Assembly (NCBI GenBank): GCA_022266195.1 | Contig: WHVY01000005.1 | Coordinates: forward strand, 7,750,001-7,814,000 | Direction of reading: 5' to 3' | DNA from: Tetranychus cinnabarinus | Taxonomy: Eukaryota; Arthropoda; Arachnida; Trombidiformes; Tetranychidae | DNA: 64,000 nucleotides | Notes under the pieces: generated by a model | The model's database searches: none | Told to the model about the DNA's origin: nothing | Seen by the model: the letters and a program-made list of their open reading frames with translations, nothing else | Part shown: positions 55,901 through 64,000 of the stretch, piece after piece | Numbering within the stretch: the first letter of the stretch is position 1 | Layout of the letters: every line of letters starts with the position of its first letter | Program-made: the position numbers and the translations under genes

Positions 55901-58900
55901 ATTATTCATACAATGGATGACAATCAAGAAGGCAGAATCTTGTAAATGCTCTTAAACTAATTTAACCTCATTAACACTTGAAATTGGCGTCCGAATCCAA
56001 CGAATCGCACAAGATGGCGAAAATGTTGCTCCAATCTCCTCCTTCTTATCTTCATCATCATCATTTGCCGTCATCTTCATAATCATAATCTTGTTCATCT
56101 TCTTTCCTTTTTCGTCTCTTCACCATTTTCCTTGCCTTTTCTACTTTTACCTTCTTTTCTCAAAGCATATTCACCTTTATGGTTTACCTGGTTCGATGTT
56201 ATCTGTTGATAAATTTACTCCAATGAATACAAACATGATTAACAATCGTTAAGTCCATGTTGATGATGATGATAATTAACTTTAACTGAAGGCGGATTCC
56301 ATGTTCCATTGGGTTCAACCTTTTCACCTTTTCCCGTTCATATTTACCTGCATTACTACTTGCTCCTTGAAGCTCATGATTAATTGGAAACAAAACGAAA
56401 GCAAAAAGAAGAAGAACAACAAGAAAAAGTAAAATTAAAGGGGAAGCTTTATTAAAGTAAAGACTCATGATGATAATTAACCTGAAATAAAGGTAAGCTT
56501 ATGAATAAATTTTAATCATTAAATTTCATACCTTTAAACAATGAACCTCACAAGTTAAGACAATTAATAATAACGAAAAGAAAAGACGAAAATGATGAAG
56601 AAAAAAGGTAAAATTAGATTAACAATAAATGAAAACTGATTAACTGATCAGACGAATGACAATTGATTTACTTTTATTAACTGATAATTTAGTTATTAGT
56701 TACTAAATAGGTGTGGAAAGGTGTGTTGACTTACGCACAAATCACAGTTAATTATGGTCAATCAAAGAAAACTATTTCATTGAACAATTAGAAGGAAAAC
56801 AAAATGCAATTTAATTGGCCTCTAATCACAATCATTAGAGTAATTAGTTTTGCCAATCATTTCCATATTTAAAGTTGGCTCATTCATTGCTCCAATCAAC
56901 TTGATCATCAACCTGATCATCATCTTTAAATCGTGATTCAAGTAAATTCATTGTAATCTAATTGACTCTCCATGTAATAATGAACATCGTTTTTCTTTTT
57001 CCTTTCAATTTCGTCCGTTCAATTCAAGGTTGATCCTTGTTCAATTATATTCATAATCATTTCAGTTTATTGCAATAGCGCAACCTAAATAATCATGAAA
57101 CAATAACAACCTTACCAATCATCAGCTGAATCAGAAATGAATTTACATTATCATCATTATCTTTATTATTATCATGCTAATTGTATTAGATTATATTATT
57201 AGTAGGAAAATTTAATAACATTATTTAAGTCAATAGCTTTACTTGATTACAGTTTTAATTTCAATTTAATTCATTCAAGATTGAATCAAATCTCTAAATG
57301 ACTTAATTCTCATTGAAACAATCAACTTGTGATATTAATTGTTATTTATAATAATGACTACAGATTAGGGTAAAAACAATGAGAATCTTGTTTTTTTCTC
57401 ATCTTCTTCTGATTCTTTTCTTTCCATGAAAATTGGCCAAATGAATATTACCTTTTGGGCTTGTTTACCTTTGCTGCTCCTAACTTATTATTAAGGCAAT
57501 CCCAGAAATTTGTTATAATAATATTAATAATAATGATAATAAGATGATGAGCAAAGAAAATTTCAAAGTAATTAATCAAATTATTGCATTTTCTCATGTA
57601 TTTTGGATAAGCTCAATTTTCCTCAATTGTTTCTCCTCAAAGGTAAATGAATGTTGGTTAAAAGATGAAAATATAATAACAAGACCTACACTTGTTGCCT
57701 TGATTAAGTGGCTTTAACTTGGTAAGGTGATAATTGTGTTAATCTACCGATTAAATGTGGTAAGTAAATGTTTATGATTTAAATGCTTGTTTACCAACTG
57801 CTAACCAAAGGTCATCGTTTCTGGCTACTCAAGCAACTATCAAAATAGAAATGAATAAAAGACTTGATTTAGTCTGAAACTCAGTCAATGTTTTATTGTC
57901 ATTTAATCAAGTCAATTATTTTCAGTAATAATTATGCAAAATAATCCAATGATGAAGACTTTTGAGTTGATCAACCTTTAATGGTTTGATAAAAGGTTAA
58001 CATTATTTTGAGTCAATGAAAATTTCATTATTTAATGCATTAACTGTTAGCAATGATTTCATCTATTGAAGGGAGTGTTTATTAGGATCAAATCAACATT
58101 ACTCATCAGTTTATGTCAATGTCAATGAATAATTTGTTTCATGTTTAATCAATCTTAAAGTTACAGTCAACTCGTGCCAACATTGCAACAGTTTTCAACT
58201 CAAAGTTGACCTTTGCTAACCAATTTTCATCAACAGCTTTCATCAAACTGTAGTAGCCCTGGTTGTCACAATAATATAATACAATCTTTTGTAAATAAAA
58301 TTTGTTATATCAAATGCTACAATCAGATTTCATTTTTATTCAGAAATTGTTTCTATTTGAATTAAACTTGATCACTTTGGCCAAAATTATACTAACCTTT
58401 TCTAATGCGAAGACATCGAAACTTTTCTCAGCAGCCAATCACAGCTACAAGATGATGCAAACCTGATGATAAATATGTTTGATAATAAGCTGATGTGTTC
58501 AACAACTGGTCATTTTAATCGAGATGATGCAATGGCATCTGAATTTATTCATGGAGAACACATTTCAAATGTTTTATCTAGTTCTCGAACAAAGGAAATC
58601 GAATAGATTGGACTGAAATGACATTTAGATGGCTTGACTTGAAAGTTGCTGGTAAAACTTGTTACAGTTTGCTCTATAAATTCATTGTCAAGTTCTCATC
58701 AAATCTCAGATATGTTCATAAAACTTTTTTCTGGTCTAATTCAATCTTTTCTTAAGATCCTCTGCCTGTTACTTGAATCATAGAGATGCGACGCATCCTT
58801 TACGTTACAGTCTAATTTTAACATCTCATTTTCCCTTTTAAAAGCTATAAAAGGAATGTTGGAAAAGACAAGAACACAAGTGTAAAATTATGACTTTAAT

Positions 58901-61900
58901 TTGATTGTTGACCACCACCAATCTGCATAAGCTTGATCATCTCACTGTTTTCATACATGATTTCATGTTGTTTTCATTTTCAAGTGTATTCTCTTAATGT
59001 TAAATCTACCCAATCAGTAAGCCTAAATAAATGAACTTTTTTCGGATAATTTAATTACGTTAGTTTTGTAAATTTCTTGGTTTTAAAAGCTCCTTGATAA
59101 CTGACTAACTCCTTGTGCGTTATAGAATGTGAGTCAAAATTCTGTGTATCGAACCACTGATCTTTTATCGTCGGTGAAACACTTACAGTTAAACCAATTT
59201 GAAACCATTGCGTATTAGTTGGGTTCTGTTGCAATTTCAATGGTTTAGCTGTAATTGTGCTGCATAAGCTGATGATGCTGACGGCCAACTTTAAGTAATG
59301 GTGAAGGCATCAATTTTACTCAACCCGATATTGCGGTTAACTTGCGTTTCTTTTTGTTTTCTTTTTCGCTTTAACACACTAAATTAAATTTTAGGCCAAT
59401 CAATTAAAGATTTGATTTTCAGTGTTTAACGGCAAGTGAAAGAAAGCAGAAAAAGATGATTGAAATTGTAAAGACAAAATTAACTGATGATGATCCCAGA
59501 ATCTTCATCGGATTAACTTGTAATCAATCAACTAACTTGTGATTGTTATTTTGGTTCACTTGACTCCTTAACCTCTCACCCAAACATAACCTCAATTACA
59601 TGGTATCATTATCAATATAAACAGATAATATTTATTTCTTCATCTTCTTTTCTTCTTGTTTACCTGGCGATTCCTTGAGAAATGAAAATTATTAATTATA
59701 GAAGTGAATATACAACAAGAATTGAGTGAAAAAACGAAACAAAATAGTAAATGAATAAACGAGTTAACGATTGTTGATCAAGATAGAGATGAAGATAAAG
59801 ATGATAATGGATTGCTTTTTGCTGTTTCTTCTTGACTTTTCATTTCATCTTGTTGATTCCTATTTACCTGTTATTGATGAGATTATTATGATTAGCTGAG
59901 AAAAGAGAAGCAAAAATGCGAAAAAGTTAATCAAAAGTTTCACCAATAATAATCCTTCCATCACGTTCATAAACCAATTGAACTGTAATCTATTATCTAA
60001 TATATCGATATAATGTTGGGATTAAATAATAATGATATATTAATGGAATGAGAAAAGGTAGAAAAAATTTGTTCTTTATTGTTCAATTGAATTCAACAGC
60101 ATTTAGCTTTTGATTGATTCAGTTTCAATTTATATTCTGCAAAGTAATCAGTTCATCAGTTTATAAATACAAACAACAATAATTCTGGTTGAATAGGAAA
60201 GAGTTGAAACTAATTGATAAAGTTTACTTTTGACAAATTGTTTAATCTCATCAAAAGTTGTTTGCTGTTGAAATAAATTGTTTGTTTTTTGCTGCTCAAT
60301 TGCTCATCAAGTTACACCATTGATTCTTCCCTTTGGGTCATTTACCTGATTAACCTAGACAGATTATAATGCCATGAATAATAATGAATTGCCCCTCTAA
60401 ATTACCCTTAAGGTCCTTCTTTTTTTCCAATTATAACAAGTAGAAACAAATGGTGAACAATTTTACTCAACAAAGATGAAGCCATCAATTGACAAGTAAA
60501 GCTACTTTTCACGCTCAGTCGATCCATTAAAATGAGAATCATTTTTGTTCAGTTTTTCTGCTTTGCTTTTCTCATTCTCATCCATTCTCAGACAGTTTAT
60601 CAATAAAATGCCAGACAAATTGTTACTATTGAAGAGATTGAAAACTGAGTTTTCAAGAAATGTGTAGTTTAATGTTCTTTGTCAATTCAACTCTGACATT
60701 TTCATGTTTTCACTCAAAACTTTGATTAGACTTTTTTCAACCTACGCGATTGAAAGTGAACTTCGGATGTTTGACTTAGAATATGCATTATTTTTTGTCA
60801 TTTTTATTCTAGTTTTTGCACTCTATGTTTATTTTTTTGTATAGATACGATCGTAGTGTTACGATTTATTGCTTTATAAAATTCATTTTCTGAGTTTTAC
60901 ATTACTGTTCAAAATATTAATTGTGACAATATTCTCCAAGAGACTCGAGACCTAAGAAACTTGACCAACTTTGAATCGGTATAACGTTAGAATGTTGGTA
61001 ACTTGTGGAAAAGCGTTGATGAATACTCAGGGTCAATCAAAGTCATTATGTTTCAGAGGTCATTGAATGTTGAATTACCATTTTCGATTTAAGAATCAAA
61101 TTTTGATCTTGACAGAGCCGCCTTGGTATAAGATCATGAACACCTAGTAAAGGCACCTGCAAAGTTCGTCTCCAATCTGTTTTTCAGACATCGTCCGATA
61201 AAGACCAACCAACTTGGCACCGTTGTTTCACTAGACTTTTTTGTTGAATATTCATCTAGGCTACATTTTGATTCTGTGATCACCAAAAAATTATTGAAAA
61301 CAAATTGATTGTTTCACAGCGATTGTTTGAAATGCAAAGCGAAATTTATTCGGTGGCAAACTTTATCGTTCATACACCATTTCTCACTTTTTCACGCAAC
61401 CCTCATGGGCTAAGTAAAAATATACATTTCATTAGCAAACTCGACTAACAGTTCATGCCGACTCCTTGTAAGTTACATTTTTCAAGTGCACTTGCCGAGA
61501 TATAGCACTTAGTAAGTAGGATTAATTCCTTTAGCCACGTATGCTCAGAATTTGGCGAGCGATCGTCAGACCTAGTAAATAGATGACTTTGTGGTCTTTT
61601 ATATAATTGAATAAATCTCGATAGTTTTTTTTGAAAAATATTTTTACGATTTACACGAACTTACAAAGTTTTGAATTGAAACTTGAAATTTTCTAGATTA
61701 CGCTGCAATAATTCAACAGCAACAATCATCGGTAATAATTGTTTGATATGATTTTATTTGATAGCTTTACTTGTTATAACCTAAGATTGAATCTATTTGC
61801 ATTGTAATTAACTGATGAACTAATTCCACTTTCCTTTGTCTCAACGATTAATGATGAAACAACATGAAAATTCATCATCAATATTTTCCTCTCAAAATAA

Positions 61901-64000
61901 TGATATATTTCGTTAGCAAGTCAAATATTGTACAGTTAATTGTGATAATTGCCATTAAACGCTTTTATCATAATAAAAGAAACCCTTGGGCTATTATCGT
62001 GCTGTGGTTTTATCACTTTCAACAATCAAATATTAGCAAACGAAGTAAACTTAAAAGTCAATCAAATGGTTATGTTATTTTATTAACAAGGTTGGGCAGT
62101 TAAACTCAATGTTGTTATCATGAACAAAACTTGCAAAAGTTTAGAAAAGATTTAAAAAGTTGAACGAAAAATTGATTTTCTTCTAGTTTCTTGGCTAATC
62201 AAACGGATTAACTTTCACATATTTAATTGTTCAACTCAACATGTAATCATTGTATAATCTCTGACAATTAACTCGCAATCATAAATTACAATGATATTCA
62301 ACCATTTGCGTGATTAGCTCACATTATTTGTGGTTCAACGAAAATTTGCGTTCAAAACTCAACTATTGTTATTAGTCTCTTGATTCACCAATTATAATTG
62401 CAATGAAACAATGTGAATCAACGCCTTACCAATTAAAGTTAATGATAAGTTTCAGTTTGAAAATGATCATGAAAACATTTTACAATTAATTGTTCAATGA
62501 TTTATGGAAACATTTCTTGTTGTTCAAGTGAAACCTGGAAATTCAATTTACACAAAAATTCTCAATCAAATTGTTATTTAATCTGATAAACAAGTTGAAT
62601 TAATTGAGGTTTTTAAACTGATTGAAAGATTAATTGCAATTTGATAATTGATCAACCAATCAAGCAAAAGTATAATTGTCAAGTTAATCAAGTGTTAATA
62701 AAATGCTAATAAAATGTTAATGTAAAGAAATGAAAAAAGGATTTAATTTTGGCCTCAATAAACTCAATCAATGATTTAATCAGTTGATTGATACATTTTG
62801 CTTTTTCCAGGTAAAGTTATGAACGAAATGTGAATGAAGTAAAATCTGTAGGAAGATGATTATGATTAACTTTTTCTCATTCAATTTACTTCTCATTTCC
62901 AAATTAATAATCACAAATGTTAATTGAATGGACATACCCTGTAATTGAGTTAAATTGTTGCCTGCGATGCTTAGATTGATCTTGTTGTTGATACTCAACA
63001 ATTATTAAAATGATTCCTTCGAAAGAAAAGATGAGCGTCAATCAAATTAGCTCAGCAGGACTCTTTCAATCAAGTTAACTGACAATTATGACATCCGTTC
63101 GGCTAACTATTGGCCTCGGGCTTTGATTATTATTTAAGTCAACTTCCCCTAATTATGATCATCATCATAATCAGTTTCATCTTCTGTTCACCCTTGTTGA
63201 ATAAGAAAGCAAATTGAATGGATAGTGAAAGAGAAGGTAAGAAAAAGGTAAGAACACAAACCTTGAACAAAATATTATTAGTTATTAGTTTTTATTAGGT
63301 ATGAATCAAGTTGGGATCGGCAAGGTTATTATCATTATCGTTATTAGTTGATTATTTGGATGATCAGAATGATGATGATGATGGTTATGATGAGAGGAAG
63401 AAAAAGAAGAAAATTATTGATCATATCGCCAAATGTGTATAAAGCAACACAAAGTGATCAATAATTATTGAAGTAAAAGAAAAAAGAAATTAATTTTTTT
63501 ATCGTTAACTTGATTGTGGGTTCATTCATTGATAAATTGTTTCCAATATAATCAAATTAAGTCGATAATTGGTTTCAATTTGGCTTCTTTTAGCTATAGC
63601 GTTGATAAATGTTGAAGATTAATCCACAATTATCGCCATTAGAATCGGAATAACGGACAATCCAGATTCTTGTCAAGCTACAAGTTTAGCTCAACTCTCA
63701 TCTTCAAAAGCTTCAAGTCAAGTTTTTAATTCTCAGAGAAACTGTCGATTGTTAATTGGAAGAGCATCTTAATGAGCAAATAGATATTAATAAAAATGAT
63801 GTTTATCTGATTTCAAGTCAACTCAGTTTAAACATCGATCTTTCAGCATCAAATTGAACCGCTTCAGTCAAACATTTATTGTGATTAATACAAGCGGAAT
63901 GAGTTTGGTAAAATGAAAGTGAATTTGATTGTTTTAATCAATTTTAAGCGATTCAACTTTATTCATCTCAACTTGAATTAATCATCAAACAATTAAACTT
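49917..64000. other. AT-rich non-coding DNA; no gene supported
   Basis: It is dominated by AATT/TGATT motifs and A/G- or T/C-rich runs. Weak coding-like frames are 50348-50635 (+, 95 codons, non-ATG start), 53547-53759 (-), 59055-59288 (-, hydrophobic start but no ATG and a TGA just upstream) and 56199-56468 (-). None carries a recognisable domain. The patch at about 60.9-61.6 kb has a less repetitive texture, possibly an old insertion, without ends that I can define. Confidence 0.45.
52739..52797. repeat. CAT/CAA-rich simple repeat
   Basis: A run of ATCATCAACATC-type trinucleotides, a degenerate microsatellite. Confidence 0.75.

Noticed and set aside
59055..59288. 77-codon minus-strand frame with a signal-peptide-like start
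   Set aside because: There is no ATG: it begins at TTG with an in-frame TGA a few codons upstream, and no convincing acceptor to provide a start from another exon.

Overview
The window is AT-rich DNA from a eukaryote. The genes have introns with GT/AG borders, long non-coding stretches are full of AATT/TGATT motifs, and the two recognisable host genes are a paired-like homeobox gene and a class C GPCR. These point to an invertebrate animal, most likely an arthropod. A chelicerate such as a mite is possible, but that is a guess. No rRNA, tRNA or CRISPR was recognised.

Layout. 1-11.2 kb is mostly non-coding, with a degraded receptor-like fragment near 3.1-3.65 kb (-). 11.2-15.0 kb (-) holds three exons that splice in frame into the first five transmembrane helices of a GPR158/GPR179-type orphan receptor (the Drosophila Smog group); its other exons were not found. 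16.0-17.6 kb is a complete but dead Tc1-like DD34E transposon with clear TIRs, IR/DR architecture and a TA target duplication. 17.6-30.7 kb is largely non-coding, with scattered exon-like fragments and one small candidate secreted ORF. 30.8-33.2 kb (+) is a two-exon aristaless/ARX-type homeobox gene with an eh1-like motif, a Q50 homeodomain and a C-terminal OAR motif. 33.2-38.5 kb is non-coding.

38.5-49.9 kb is the highlight: an 11.4-kb, env-bearing Ty3/gypsy-type LTR retroelement with LTRs that look identical by eye and a 4-bp target duplication. It carries a small membrane ORF, a gag-protease-RT frame, an RT-RNaseH-integrase-Env frame (separated from the first by a one-base frame break), an array of small hairpins and an extra 3' gene. 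That gene encodes two CCHC zinc knuckles followed by what reads as a complete DEDDh 3'-5' exonuclease domain of the REX4/ISG20 type. It begins one base after a strong splice acceptor, so it is probably made from a spliced subgenomic RNA. A family of hairpins with a constant GGTGAT(T) loop and co-varying stems lies beside both predicted splice sites. The retroelement thus seems to pair a captured exonuclease with a structured-RNA system that may regulate splicing, packaging or translation.

49.9-64 kb is AT-rich non-coding DNA with simple repeats and no gene that I can support.
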